A stretch of 34,145 nt of DNA from Dehalococcoidia bacterium (GTDB taxonomy: Bacteria; Chloroflexota; Dehalococcoidia; Lucifugimonadales; UBA3495): assembly GCA_022825745.1 (NCBI GenBank), contig JAJDWF010000142.1:1-34145 (forward strand), given 5' to 3'. Each line of letters begins with the position of its first letter. Position 1 is the stretch's first letter. Positions 24,121 through 32,293 of the stretch are shown here, in pieces. Made by a program: the position numbers and the translations under genes. Under the pieces are notes generated by a model. The model ran no database searches, was not told the DNA's origin, and saw only the letters and a list, made by a program, of their open reading frames with translations.

Positions 24121-24145
24121 AGGGGCGGGTTTGAAACCCGCCCCT
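24121..24145. terminator. Hairpin after the importer operon
   Basis: AGGGGCGGGTTT and AAACCCGCCCCT are perfect 12-bp inverted repeats around one G. It lies 27 nt after the last permease stop, between convergent genes. The tail on the + strand (ATGCTTTCCC) is only weakly U-rich. It likely ends the + transcript and belongs to the AGGGGCG...CGCCCCT repeat set. Confidence 0.6.
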
Positions 24146-24154
24146 ATGCTTTCC

Positions 24155-24182
24155 CGCTCATCCTGAGCCTGTCGAAGGACGA
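24155..24182. repeat. Dispersed repeat, CGCTCATCCTGAGCCTGTCGAA type, copy 1
   Basis: This copy is CGCTCATCCTGAGCCTGTCG followed by AAGGACGA. A second copy of the same orientation is at 25119-25141, so the two flank the LLM oxidoreductase gene. The internal CTCA..TGAG gives a small hairpin. I recognise the motif as common in intergenic DNA of diverse bacteria. Confidence 0.6.
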
Positions 24183-24189
24183 TTCCCTC

Positions 24190-25104
24190 TTACCGGAACT
24201 GCGGAATCACGTCCTCCGCAATCGACTGCATCAACTCCCGAATCCTGCCTACGTCGCCGGTGTTCAGCGCCAGGGCCACGTGCTCCGCGCCGGCGTCTCG
24301 GTACGCCGCGATGCCGGCTACCATACCCGGCGCATCGTCGCCCGGCAGCCTGGAACGGTCTGCCGCCCGCTGGCTCGACGGCCCGCCGTGCGCCTCAACT
24401 TCTACGCGCACGGACATCACCAGCTCATCCGGGTTTCGCCCGGCCGCCTCGGCCAACTCCCGCACCGTCTGCCGGCCAATGGCGAATTCCTCCGCGCTTA
24501 CGCCCGACGGATGCCAGCCGTCGCCCCGCCGGCCTGCTCGCCGCAAGGCGCCGGTGCTGTTGCCGCCAACCCACAGGGGAACGCCCGGAGACCCGGACAC
24601 CGTTTGCGCCGGCTTGGGAGAAAACTTCAGGTCCTCGAACTGCCAGCGATGGCTGCTGTACTGCGGGTCCTCGTTCGACCAAAGCTCCCGCATTATGTCC
24701 ATTGACTCGTTGGTCAGGGAACCGCGCTGGCTCAATGGGATACCCAGGGCCTCAAACTCCGGCGTCATCGCGCCCACTCCAATCCCGAGGGCCAAACGCC
24801 CGCCGGACATCTGGTCCAGCGTCGCCGCATATTTCGCCAACTCCACCGGGTTGTGGTAAGGCAGCACCAGCACCGATGTGCCCAACATTATCCGCGACGT
24901 CAACGCCGAGATGTGCGACAGGGTCGCCATCGGGTGGTAGTACGGTTTGTCGTCCAGGCGTTCCCGGATGTACCCGTTGTTGAAAAGATGGTCCATTACC
25001 CAGATCGAGTCGTACCCCATCTCCTCGGCCAGCACGCCGAACCTGATGACCGCCTGCGGGTCCTCGATCCCCCAGTTGTTGGGTACCGTAACGCCGAATT
25101 CCAT
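24190..25104 (-). CDS. LLM class flavin-dependent oxidoreductase (probable F420-dependent)
   Basis: The 304-residue luciferase-like TIM barrel starts MEFGVTVPNNWGIEDP and has EEMGYDSIWVMDHLF (27-41). Then follow LGTSVLVLPYHNPVELAKYAATLDQMSGGRLALGIGVG and PGVPLWVGGNSTGALRRAGRRGDGW. These are typical of the F420-using bacterial subgroup; FMN is the alternative. GGAGGAT precedes the ATG. It is last in a seven-gene minus-strand run and resembles the LLM protein at 27608-28567 across most of its length. Its own substrate is unknown. Dispersed repeats lie on both sides of the gene. Confidence 0.93.
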   Translation of the reverse strand: MEFGVTVPNNWGIEDPQAVIRFGVLAEEMGYDSIWVMDHLFNNGYIRERLDDKPYYHPMATLSHISALTSRIMLGTSVLVLPYHNPVELAKYAATLDQMSGGRLALGIGVGAMTPEFEALGIPLSQRGSLTNESMDIMRELWSNEDPQYSSHRWQFEDLKFSPKPAQTVSGSPGVPLWVGGNSTGALRRAGRRGDGWHPSGVSAEEFAIGRQTVRELAEAAGRNPDELVMSVRVEVEAHGGPSSQRAADRSRLPGDDAPGMVAGIAAYRDAGAEHVALALNTGDVGRIRELMQSIAEDVIPQFR

Positions 25105-25118
25105 TGTCTAGCCATCCT

Positions 25119-25141
25119 CCGCTCATGTTGAGCTTGTCGAA
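25119..25141. repeat. Dispersed repeat, CGCTCATGTTGAGCTTGTCGAA type, copy 2
   Basis: This copy differs from that at 24155 at three positions (GTT for CCT and CTT for CCT in the core). It lies in the 55-nt gap between the LLM and AIM24-like genes. Confidence 0.6.
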
Positions 25142-25159
25142 CCATCCGTCATTCGCAAC

Positions 25160-25849
25160 TTAGTTTCCGCCGGATTTCGGCAGGAACGGCACCAGTTTGT
25201 CGGCCAGCGACGCCAGGTTGCGCGACTGTACCCACACGTGGCCGTTGCCCCGGAACCTCATCACCAGGCCCTCGCCGCCGGCAATCAGCGAGCCAATGCC
25301 CCCTACCTTCCCTATCGAATACTCCACGTCGTCGCTGAACGCCACCAGGTGGCCGGTATCCACTACCAGCTCCTGGCCCGGCGTCACGGGCACCTGTTTG
25401 ATCGCTCCGTAGGAGTTGTAAAACACGGTTCCCGATCCCCGCTCGGCGTAAGACCTGATGAAAAACAGGCTCTCGCCGCTGAAAAACCCGCGAAAGCCCT
25501 GGAACTGCGTATCGGTCTGCACATTCTCGGTGCAGGCCAGGAACGAACTGGACTGGATGAAAAGGTTGGTGCCCGGCTGAAGTTCAAATGAGCCGATGTC
25601 GCCGGGCGAAGGCGGCGCCAGGCTCACCCACCCGCCGGATCCTTCGCCGGTAAAGGTGTTCAGAAAGAACGACTCGCCGCCGATCATCCTGCGGATCCCC
25701 CCGAACAACCCGCCCCCGCCCATCCCGGTCTTCATGTCCACACCGGCCTGGGCCACCATCGCGCCCGTCTCCGCCTTGATGGACTCACCAGGGTCCAGCT
25801 CGACGGTCAGCAGCGAATAACTCGGATCAAATTCGATACTTGTGCGCAT
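25160..25849 (-). CDS. AIM24/TIGR00266 family protein
   Basis: This is a 229-residue all-beta protein. The conserved pattern is SLLTVELDPGESIKAETGAMV (about 12-32), a Gly-rich loop (TGMGGGGLFGGIRRMIGGES), then SFFLNTFTGEGSGGWVSLAP, and LVVDTGHLVAFSDDVEYSIGK near 165-185. This is the AIM24 family, named for a yeast mitochondrial protein; the bacterial members have no established activity. GGGAG precedes the ATG by eight nucleotides. It lies between RibH and an LLM oxidoreductase, and that setting does not explain it. Confidence 0.92.
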   Translation of the reverse strand: MRTSIEFDPSYSLLTVELDPGESIKAETGAMVAQAGVDMKTGMGGGGLFGGIRRMIGGESFFLNTFTGEGSGGWVSLAPPSPGDIGSFELQPGTNLFIQSSSFLACTENVQTDTQFQGFRGFFSGESLFFIRSYAERGSGTVFYNSYGAIKQVPVTPGQELVVDTGHLVAFSDDVEYSIGKVGGIGSLIAGGEGLVMRFRGNGHVWVQSRNLASLADKLVPFLPKSGGN

Positions 25850-25915
25850 TCTTGACTCCCGTTCGGGTCAGCTCCGTGAATTGCATACGTGGCTCGGCGT
25901 CGGATCGGTTTTCGC

Positions 25916-26389
25916 TCACCCCGTTTTGATCGCTTGCAACAGCCGGGCCGACTCAATGGCTCCCACGGCGCAGTCGGAACCCAGATTGCCGACCTTGCCG
26001 CCGGACCGGTTGATCGCCTGCTCCAGGTTTTCGGTGGTCAGCACCCCGAACATGGTGGGGATGCCGGTCTCGCGCCCCACGGCGGCAATACCCGATGCCG
26101 CCTGGTTGCACACCATGTCGTAGTGGCTGGTCTCGCCTCGAATCACCGCCCCCAGGCAGATTACCGCGTCGTACCGCCCCGATTCGGCAAGGGTCTTGGC
26201 GGCGACGGGCAACTCGAAAGAGCCGGGCACCCACGCGGTGGAAATATCACTGTCTCGAACGCCGTAATGCGCGAGCGTGCTGACCGCTCCTTCCATCAGG
26301 TTCTTGGTAATGACGTGGTTGAAACGGGCCGCCACCACCGCCACCCTCAGCCCCGCGCCGTCGATTCCACCATTCAGTTCTTGCGGCAA
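25916..26389 (-). CDS. ribH: 6,7-dimethyl-8-ribityllumazine synthase
   Basis: RibH condenses 5-amino-6-ribitylaminouracil with dihydroxybutanone phosphate, the penultimate step of riboflavin synthesis. The protein has VVAARFNHVIT (about 18-28), the substrate loop WVPGSFELP (53-61) and the catalytic H89 in GAVIRGETSHYD. The frame is open upstream to 26506, but the TTG at 26389, preceded by GGGAG, gives 157 residues, the family norm. An ATG start is not available in frame near this point. The other riboflavin genes are absent from the window. Neighbours include two flavin-type oxidoreductases, a plausible reason for the location. Confidence 0.93.
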   Translation of the reverse strand: MPQELNGGIDGAGLRVAVVAARFNHVITKNLMEGAVSTLAHYGVRDSDISTAWVPGSFELPVAAKTLAESGRYDAVICLGAVIRGETSHYDMVCNQAASGIAAVGRETGIPTMFGVLTTENLEQAINRSGGKVGNLGSDCAVGAIESARLLQAIKTG

Positions 26390-26474
26390 ACTCTCATCTC
26401 CCGTAGCTCGGAGTAGGGCCGCCCTTCGGATGCGGCGCCCCGTCGCCAAGTGTACTACGCAGCCGCCGACGGTG

Positions 26475-27566
26475 TCACCCGAACGCTCGCTCCCCTTGGC
26501 CGGCAAGTCGGTGGTGAATTTCGGACAGCGAGACCACCGCGCCGGTCAATATATCCCGCGCCAATCGCCGTGCGTTGTCTTTCTGACCGTCAGCAGTGAT
26601 GTATTCGGCCGGCGACTTCCCGTCGATCCGCGCCAGCAGCAGGGCTCCCAACTGCCGCACCGTATCCAATTCCAGCAAATCCCGGTCGCCCATAGCGGTC
26701 CCAACCGCGCCAAGATATGCGGACCAGAACGACCTACCGGCCTCGCAGTACCGCTCCGCTTGCCCGGGGTTGTATATCGCTTTCAGGGTGAAGTGGTTGA
26801 GCATGAAAGCCAGGTCGAAAACCGGGTTCCCCAGGTGCACCACCTCGAAATCCAGCAACAGCACCCGCGCATCGTCGCCGGCGCCGCTCACGATGATGTT
26901 CTTGGGGCTGAAATCGCCATGCACCAGCACGCGCCGCTCGTGGGCAGAGGGCAACATCCTCTGCGCCTCGCCCTCAATAACCTCCGCAAGGTCGGGATGC
27001 GCGGCCGCCGTGGCCCGGTGGTAAGGATCAATCCGCAACTGCACGAAACAATCCAGCTCGGCAAACTCGGCGAGGCTATCAGGCACACTGCTGCCCACGA
27101 CGCGCGATCGTTCGTGGATGGCGCCCAGCATTTCGCCTACTCGTTCGGCGACGCTCACATCGATGTGTCCGGCGAGGAGTTGCTCCTTCCAGTTGACGCC
27201 GTCCGCCGGAGCCGCAGTCATCACGAAGATAAAATTGGCCCGGTCTTCGTGTACGACTTCGGGAACCCTCCACGAGAATAGTTGCCCCGCAGCGCTATCG
27301 GACGCCAGTCCGCGCACGAAATCTAGCCCGGCCCGCTCCCGGTGAATGCGGGTCTGGTCCGCGAACCAGTCCTCTTGCACCCGCAGCTTGGGCAGCGATT
27401 GCTTGAGCACGAGGCCACCTGAATCGGCGCCCGGACTCACCTTGATCACGATATTGGAAACGCCGCCGCCCAGAAATTCCGCACCTGCGCGTCGGCCATT
27501 TTCAGGCGAGATGACTCCCTGATCGACCAGGTACTGAACGGCGTTTCCTTCCGAAAGTGCAAACAC
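26475..27566 (-). CDS. APH/choline-kinase-like phosphotransferase
   Basis: This 363-residue protein has the aminoglycoside phosphotransferase/ChoK fold. It carries a Gly-rich loop FLGGGVSNIV (31-40), K55 in LVLKQS, the Brenner motif VHGDFSPKNI (215-224; D218 catalytic, N223) and LLLDFEVVHLGNPVFDLA with metal-binding D239. Bacterial members phosphorylate small alcohols such as methylthioribose, choline or homoserine; the acceptor here is unknown. Nothing argues for drug resistance. The start is GTG 27566 without a clear ribosome-binding site. It lies within the flavoenzyme run, 85 nt before ribH. Confidence 0.9.
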   Translation of the reverse strand: MFALSEGNAVQYLVDQGVISPENGRRAGAEFLGGGVSNIVIKVSPGADSGGLVLKQSLPKLRVQEDWFADQTRIHRERAGLDFVRGLASDSAAGQLFSWRVPEVVHEDRANFIFVMTAAPADGVNWKEQLLAGHIDVSVAERVGEMLGAIHERSRVVGSSVPDSLAEFAELDCFVQLRIDPYHRATAAAHPDLAEVIEGEAQRMLPSAHERRVLVHGDFSPKNIIVSGAGDDARVLLLDFEVVHLGNPVFDLAFMLNHFTLKAIYNPGQAERYCEAGRSFWSAYLGAVGTAMGDRDLLELDTVRQLGALLLARIDGKSPAEYITADGQKDNARRLARDILTGAVVSLSEIHHRLAGQGERAFG

Positions 27567-27607
27567 TTTGGCGCAATTAGAACGACGATCCCGCCGCTGT
27601 TTCCAGG

Positions 27608-28567
27608 CTAGACCCTTGCCGCCACCTGCGTGGTGAAATCCTCCAGGTGCCCCAGGGTCTCCTCCAGGTTCCCGTCGGCGCTCAGTCGCGCGATGTCCAG
27701 CACCAGGTAGCTTACGCCCATGTCCTCGTACTGCCGGATGTCGCCGGCAATCTGCTCGCCGCTGCCGGTAAAGCGCGTGCGGTCGTCGCTAGTATCCGTT
27801 CCGGTAATGCGGTAGTCGTGCGAGCGGTAGATGATCTGGATTTCGTCGGGGTTGCGCCCGGCCCGCTCCGCCGTGCGCCGCAGCCGCTCCATTCCGTTCT
27901 GCAATGCCTCCGGCGTCCCAACCGGAAAAGCCGGGTTGTTGCCAATGGGATACCAACCGTCGCACAGCGTGGCCGCCCGACGGATCGCCGGCCGGCTCTC
28001 TCCGCCCACCCAGAAGGGAGGGTGCGGTTTCTGTACGGGTTTGGGCAGGAACCAGATGTCCGAGAAATTGACGTACTTGCCCTCAAAATGCGGATCCTCC
28101 GAAGTCCACAACTCCTTGAACGCCCGGATGTATTCGTCGGTCACCGCGCCCCGCTCGTCGAACGGCTCGCAACCCACGGCTTCAAACTCCTCGCGGCACC
28201 AGCCCACGCCTACACCGACAATCAGCCGGCCACCTGAAAGCACGTCCAGCGTAGCCAGCGCCTTGGCAGCGACCAGCGGGTTGCGGTGCGGCACAATCAG
28301 CACTGACGTCGCCAGCCGGATCTGCTTGGTCGCGCCCGCCATAAATGCCAGCGCCGTGATCTGCTCCATGGCCTGCCCCGATGCCGACCCGGGAAACTCG
28401 CCGGTCTCCGTGTACGGGTAGTCCGAATCGATGCTCTTGGGCACCAGGATATGGTCGCCCAGTGCTATCGAGTCGAACCCCAGCGCCTCCGCCTTCTGCG
28501 CGATGGTCGCCATGTTGTCCGGCGTGGCCAGCGGCCCTCGCCCGGGAAGTGTGATTCCGTACTGCAT
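27608..28567 (-). CDS. LLM class flavin-dependent oxidoreductase (probable F420-dependent)
   Basis: This 319-residue luciferase-like protein starts MQYGITLPGRGPLATPDN, with AEALGFDSIALGDHILVPKSID at 28-49. LATSVLIVPHRNPLVAAKALATLDVLSGGRLIVGVGVGW follows, then HPPFWVGGESRPAIRRAATLCDGWYP. AGGAG lies seven nucleotides before the ATG. The pattern is that of actinobacterial/Chloroflexi F420-dependent oxidoreductases, which reduce or oxidise diverse small molecules by hydride transfer. It is a paralogue of the protein at 24190-25104 but has a longer loop after the first helix. Gaps of about 40 nt on both sides place it in the minus-strand run. Confidence 0.93.
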   Translation of the reverse strand: MQYGITLPGRGPLATPDNMATIAQKAEALGFDSIALGDHILVPKSIDSDYPYTETGEFPGSASGQAMEQITALAFMAGATKQIRLATSVLIVPHRNPLVAAKALATLDVLSGGRLIVGVGVGWCREEFEAVGCEPFDERGAVTDEYIRAFKELWTSEDPHFEGKYVNFSDIWFLPKPVQKPHPPFWVGGESRPAIRRAATLCDGWYPIGNNPAFPVGTPEALQNGMERLRRTAERAGRNPDEIQIIYRSHDYRITGTDTSDDRTRFTGSGEQIAGDIRQYEDMGVSYLVLDIARLSADGNLEETLGHLEDFTTQVAARV

Positions 28568-28604
28568 TTGATAACTCCTGCGTCGCCGCGAGCCGACCGT
28601 TTCC

Positions 28605-29453
28605 TCAGTGGAACAGTATGCCCCCGTTCACGTTGTACGACTGTCCCGTAATCAGCTCGGCGTCCGGCCCGGCCAGAAACGCCACCAGGTTCGCCACGTC
28701 CTCCGGCTCCGCGATGCGGCCCAACGGTGTGCGCTCCGATGACGCGGACACGATCTGCGACCGGAATTCCTCCTGAGTCATGCCCCGTTCCGCCGCCTGC
28801 GCCCGCTCCCAGTAGCTCATGCGGTCCGTGTTGATGGGGCCGGGACACACCGCGTTGACCGTGATTCCGTGGGGCGCCAGGTCCATCGCCGATGCCTGCG
28901 TCAACCCGATGACCGCGAACTTGCTGGCCGAATACGCCGCGCCGTCCGCGCTGGCCTGCTTGCCGGCGTTGCTGGCGATGTTCACCACCCGGCCGCCGTT
29001 GCCCAGCCGCACCATCTCGCGCCCCGCGTGCTTGGTACACAGGAACACCGCCGTCGTGTTGATGGCCAGGAAATGCTGCCACACTTCCTCCTCTAGCTCG
29101 GTCACCGGCACCTTGTCCCGCCCGATGATCGCCCGGGCGTTGTTGACCATTATGTCCAGCCGGCCGTAGTGATTGACCGTCTCGGCCACCAGACCCTCAA
29201 TCTCTTCCGGGCTGGACAAGTCGGCGTATATCGGCAGCACCCGGCGTCCCAGGCTCTGCACTTCCTCGGCCACGCTGTCGATTGACTGCCACTCCGCGCG
29301 CACTTCCCCGGGCGGCAGGTCGTCCACCGGCCGGCGCACGTCCGTAATCGCCACGTCCGCGCCCAGGCCCGCCAGCTTCAAAGCCGTCGCCCGCCCAACG
29401 CCACGCATCCCTCCGGCCCCCGTAATCAACGCAACTTTACCTTCCAGACCCAT
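28605..29453 (-). CDS. SDR family NAD(P)-dependent oxidoreductase
   Basis: This is a classical SDR of 282 residues. The nucleotide loop TGAGGMRGVG (11-20) is two residues longer than usual, and the NNAG motif reads NNAR (104-107). Catalytic S161, Y174 and K178 are in place. The end (PLGRIAEPEDVANLVAFLAGPDAELITGQSYNVNGG) is canonical. D38 after strand 2 (AITDVRR) suggests NAD(H). The second ATG (29453) has the better distance from GGGAGG; an upstream ATG at 29459 overlaps the HD gene's stop. Translational coupling to that gene is likely. The substrate is unknown. Confidence 0.9.
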   Translation of the reverse strand: MGLEGKVALITGAGGMRGVGRATALKLAGLGADVAITDVRRPVDDLPPGEVRAEWQSIDSVAEEVQSLGRRVLPIYADLSSPEEIEGLVAETVNHYGRLDIMVNNARAIIGRDKVPVTELEEEVWQHFLAINTTAVFLCTKHAGREMVRLGNGGRVVNIASNAGKQASADGAAYSASKFAVIGLTQASAMDLAPHGITVNAVCPGPINTDRMSYWERAQAAERGMTQEEFRSQIVSASSERTPLGRIAEPEDVANLVAFLAGPDAELITGQSYNVNGGILFH

Positions 29454-29455
29454 GA

Positions 29456-30043
29456 TCATTCCCTCCCGGCGCTAAACGGCTCCCGGTCGAAAACCCGCCG
29501 CACCATCGGCTCAAAAAACTCCAGCGGCAGCGAATCGTACTCGGGGTCAAACGACGACTGATCCCAGCGGTGGCAGAAGTCCACGGCGTCCTGGTACCAC
29601 GGATGGTCGATGTACCGGTCCCGCGCATTCCGGTCGTTCCCGAAGTGGTGCGCGTAGTAATAGCTCTGGAACAGCCCATGCTGCCGCACGATCCAGTAGG
29701 TGCGCTCCGACACGTAGGGTCGGAGCACCGCCGCCGCCAGTTCGCTGTGGTTGTGCGGCGACAGCAAATCGCCAATGTCGTGGAGCAGCGCCGCCACCAC
29801 CATCTCTTCGTCCGCGTCGTCCCGGTACGCCCGCGTCGCCGATTGCAGCGAGTGCTCCAGCCGGTCAACCTTGTATCCGCCCAGGGAGCCGGCCAGCCCT
29901 CGCAACTGTTCCAGCACGCGACCCGCCGTACTCGCGGCGAACTCCGCCTCCAGACGTTCCAGCAACTCGTAATCTTCCCGCGTGCCGGCCGCCATGCTGG
30001 TGAACGACACCGTTTCGGTCGCGGGCAATGTGGCATCAGCCAT
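29456..30043 (-). CDS. HD-domain protein, PhnZ/MIOX-like
   Basis: The ATG at 30043, with GGGAG seven nucleotides upstream, gives 195 residues. Likely metal ligands are H64 (RLEHSLQSA), H88-D89 (ALLHDIGD), H97 or H99 (SPHNHSE), H122 (RQHGLFQ) and D161 (RWDQSSFDPEY). The order and the RWD...DP segment resemble the HD proteins that include the di-iron oxygenase PhnZ. The Tyr/Glu pair that clamps substrate in PhnZ seems absent: at the Glu position seven residues before H64 there is Y57. Phosphohydrolase and oxygenase activities are both possible. It is first in the minus-strand run and directly couples to the SDR. Confidence 0.8.
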   Translation of the reverse strand: MADATLPATETVSFTSMAAGTREDYELLERLEAEFAASTAGRVLEQLRGLAGSLGGYKVDRLEHSLQSATRAYRDDADEEMVVAALLHDIGDLLSPHNHSELAAAVLRPYVSERTYWIVRQHGLFQSYYYAHHFGNDRNARDRYIDHPWYQDAVDFCHRWDQSSFDPEYDSLPLEFFEPMVRRVFDREPFSAGRE

Positions 30044-30075
30044 TGAGTAACTCCCATCGTGTAGTATGTAGCCCG

Positions 30076-30081
30076 ATTGTA
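30076..30081 (-). promoter_or_regulatory. -10 element of the seven-gene minus-strand run
   Basis: TACAAT on the minus strand lies 32 nt before the HD gene ATG at 30043, in the 79-nt divergent gap with the SDR at 30123. No clear -35 is present. Confidence 0.45.
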
Positions 30082-30122
30082 CCATCGCATAGCAGTGATA
30101 CTTGGTCGGCAGGAGGCGGACA

Positions 30123-30956
30123 ATGGCAGACTCGAAGCGACTCGAGGGCAGGGTGGCCCTGATCACCGGCGGCGGCCGGGGCATCGGCCAGGCCATCGCC
30201 CGTGCCTACGCCGCCGAAGGCGCTAAGCTGGCCCTGGCCGCCCGCACCGATGGCGAGCTTCAGGAGACTGCTGCCGGCATCCGCGACCAATACCATGCCG
30301 ACGTCATCACAGTCCTGACCGACGTCACCGACCGCGCGCAAGTCGAGAACGCAGTCTCTCAAACGCTGCACCGCTACGGCGTCATCGACGTCATGGTCAA
30401 CAACGCCGGCAACACCGGGCAGATTGGCCCTCTCTGGATCCTCGACCCCGATCGTTGGGCCAACACCATCGCCGTCCACGTCCTCGGCACGTACTACGGC
30501 TGCCGAGCGGCGATTCCGCCCATGCTGGAGCGCGGCGGCGGCCGCATCGTCAACATGTCCGGCGTCGGCGGCCCCAACGACACATCCTACGACGCTGCCA
30601 AGACCGCCATCGTCAACCTGACCGAGAACCTCAGCGTCGAACTGGCCGGCACCGGCATCACCGTCAACGCCATCAGTCCCGGCTCCATCCACACCCGCAT
30701 GTGGGAGGAGGTCCGCGACATGGCCTACGAGGCCGGCGACATGGAGATGTACGAAAAGGGCGTGCAGGTAACTTCCGGCGGCGGCGCATCCATCGAACGG
30801 GCCGCCCAACTCGCCGTCATGCTCGGCAGCGACCAGTGCGGCAACCTGTCCGGCCGCCTCATCCGCGCCGCCCTGGACACCTTCGAGGACATCCCGGCCA
30901 ACATCGACGCCATCATGGCCTCCGACGCCTACCTGCTGCGCCGCGTCAACCCCTAA
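30123..30956 (+). CDS. SDR family NAD(P)-dependent oxidoreductase, paralogue of 4563-5396
   Basis: This is a 277-residue SDR from the ATG at 30123, with AGGAGG six nucleotides upstream. TGGGRGIG (15-22) and R41 (AARTD) suggest NADPH. NNAG is at 93-96, with catalytic S146, Y156 and K160; the Ser-to-Tyr spacing is ten rather than about thirteen. The last 80 residues share VTSGGGASIE, SGRLIRAA and IMASDAYLLRRV with the SDR at 4563, which has exactly the same length. Its substrate is unknown. It ends tail to tail with the MFS gene, overlapping by four bases, much as its paralogue overlaps the CoA-transferase gene. Confidence 0.9.
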   Translation: MADSKRLEGRVALITGGGRGIGQAIARAYAAEGAKLALAARTDGELQETAAGIRDQYHADVITVLTDVTDRAQVENAVSQTLHRYGVIDVMVNNAGNTGQIGPLWILDPDRWANTIAVHVLGTYYGCRAAIPPMLERGGGRIVNMSGVGGPNDTSYDAAKTAIVNLTENLSVELAGTGITVNAISPGSIHTRMWEEVRDMAYEAGDMEMYEKGVQVTSGGGASIERAAQLAVMLGSDQCGNLSGRLIRAALDTFEDIPANIDAIMASDAYLLRRVNP

Positions 30957-32278
30957 TTATCGGCAGGATCGCCCAATGGCGTCGATACCAGCGAAGGGTG
31001 CCGCGGCGGACGGGCCAGCAGCAACGCTGCCGCCGTCAGCACTCCCAGCGCCGTGTAGATGATGAACGCGATAGCGTAGGAGCCGTCGGTGAAGTGAAAC
31101 ACCAGGCCCGACGCCACTGCGCCGATGGCCTGCCCCAGCGACGTGAACGGCTCGGTAACGCCCCGTATGGTTCCCAGTGACTGCCGGCCGAAGAAGTTAG
31201 CATAAGCCACCGGCGGCACCACCAAGATGCCGGCCACCGCCACCCCGAACAGCCCGGCGGCGAGATAAGTCAGCAACACCGTGTCCGCGACCACGAATAT
31301 CCCACACGCCAACGCCATCACCAACGCGACGATGGCGTAGGTGTATGACACGCGCATCTTCTCGACGACGCGGCCCCACAGCAGGCTGCCGATGCCTGTG
31401 CCGGCCGCGTTCACCACGATGCTCAACTGCGAAAGGGCCAGCTCTATCCCCTTGGACCGCAGCAGGTCGGCCTGGTAATTGTTGGTCCCGGACTGCAACA
31501 GGAACAGGAACCCGGTGCCCAACGCCAATACCCACAACGCCGGCGTCCTCAGCGCCTCGCGAGTGGTCCATTCAATCCCGGCATCGGCGGGCTGGTCTTC
31601 CGTCGCCGCCTCGGTTTCCACTGCGTCAACCGCGTCGTCCGGGTGGTCGCCGTCCGGCAGCAGTCCCACGTCCTCCGGTCGCTGCGCGATCAGCAGCGAT
31701 GCCGGCAGCAGCGCGATGGCATAGACCATCACGCCCAGCACGATCCACGCCGTCTCCCATCCCCACACCACGCTGACCCATGTGGCCACCAGCGGGAACG
31801 CAACCATGCCGCCCGAGTGGGACAAGAACAGCAGTCCCGTCGCTCTGCCCCGCTGCCGCACGAACCAGCGACCCACCACCGTCGCCGGCCCCACGTTCAG
31901 CGGGCTGCTGAACATGATCCGACCCACCGCCAGCGCGGCATAAAAGATGGCAATATGCACCGATAGCCACGCCATCGCCATGGTGCTCAACCCGATGACG
32001 ATCAACCCCAACACCAGCACCACCCGCGCGCCGTACCGGTCAATCGCCCAACCCACGGGAGGAGACGCGCCGGTTGCCAGCAACCCGCCCACGGCCGCCG
32101 CGCCTCCAATCAACGCCCGGCTCCAACCGGTATCGTCGGCGATCAGGGGCACAAACACCGCAAAGGTCAGGCTGCCGGCCGCGTTGCGCACGAACATGCT
32201 GCTACCGGCCGATCCCAGCACCAGCCAACCATAGTAAAACGGCAACCGCCGCGACAGATATGCAATCAGAATGTGCAT
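30953..32278 (-). CDS. MFS transporter (OFA/monocarboxylate-porter-like)
   Basis: This is a 441-residue inner-membrane protein with about twelve hydrophobic segments. FYYGWLVLGSAGSSMFV (14-30) and GWAIDRYGARVVLVLG near 76-91 are typical of the oxalate/formate-like subgroup. GRWFVRQRGRATGLLFLSHSGGMV is near 135-158. A long acidic loop (about 205-232: PDGDHPDDAVDAVETEAATED) joins the halves. No ribosome-binding site is evident before ATG 32278, which lies 15 nt after the TOPRIM-like gene's stop, so it may be read from that upstream unit. It resembles the porter at 12768-14006 in type; substrate unknown. Confidence 0.88.
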   Translation of the reverse strand: MHILIAYLSRRLPFYYGWLVLGSAGSSMFVRNAAGSLTFAVFVPLIADDTGWSRALIGGAAAVGGLLATGASPPVGWAIDRYGARVVLVLGLIVIGLSTMAMAWLSVHIAIFYAALAVGRIMFSSPLNVGPATVVGRWFVRQRGRATGLLFLSHSGGMVAFPLVATWVSVVWGWETAWIVLGVMVYAIALLPASLLIAQRPEDVGLLPDGDHPDDAVDAVETEAATEDQPADAGIEWTTREALRTPALWVLALGTGFLFLLQSGTNNYQADLLRSKGIELALSQLSIVVNAAGTGIGSLLWGRVVEKMRVSYTYAIVALVMALACGIFVVADTVLLTYLAAGLFGVAVAGILVVPPVAYANFFGRQSLGTIRGVTEPFTSLGQAIGAVASGLVFHFTDGSYAIAFIIYTALGVLTAAALLLARPPRHPSLVSTPLGDPADN

Positions 32279-32293
32279 TCAGCCAGTATGCCG

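Noticed and set aside
25850..26475. An FMN riboswitch upstream of ribH
   Set aside because: The 85-nt gap upstream of the ribH start shows no RFN-type conserved segments and is too short for the full element.
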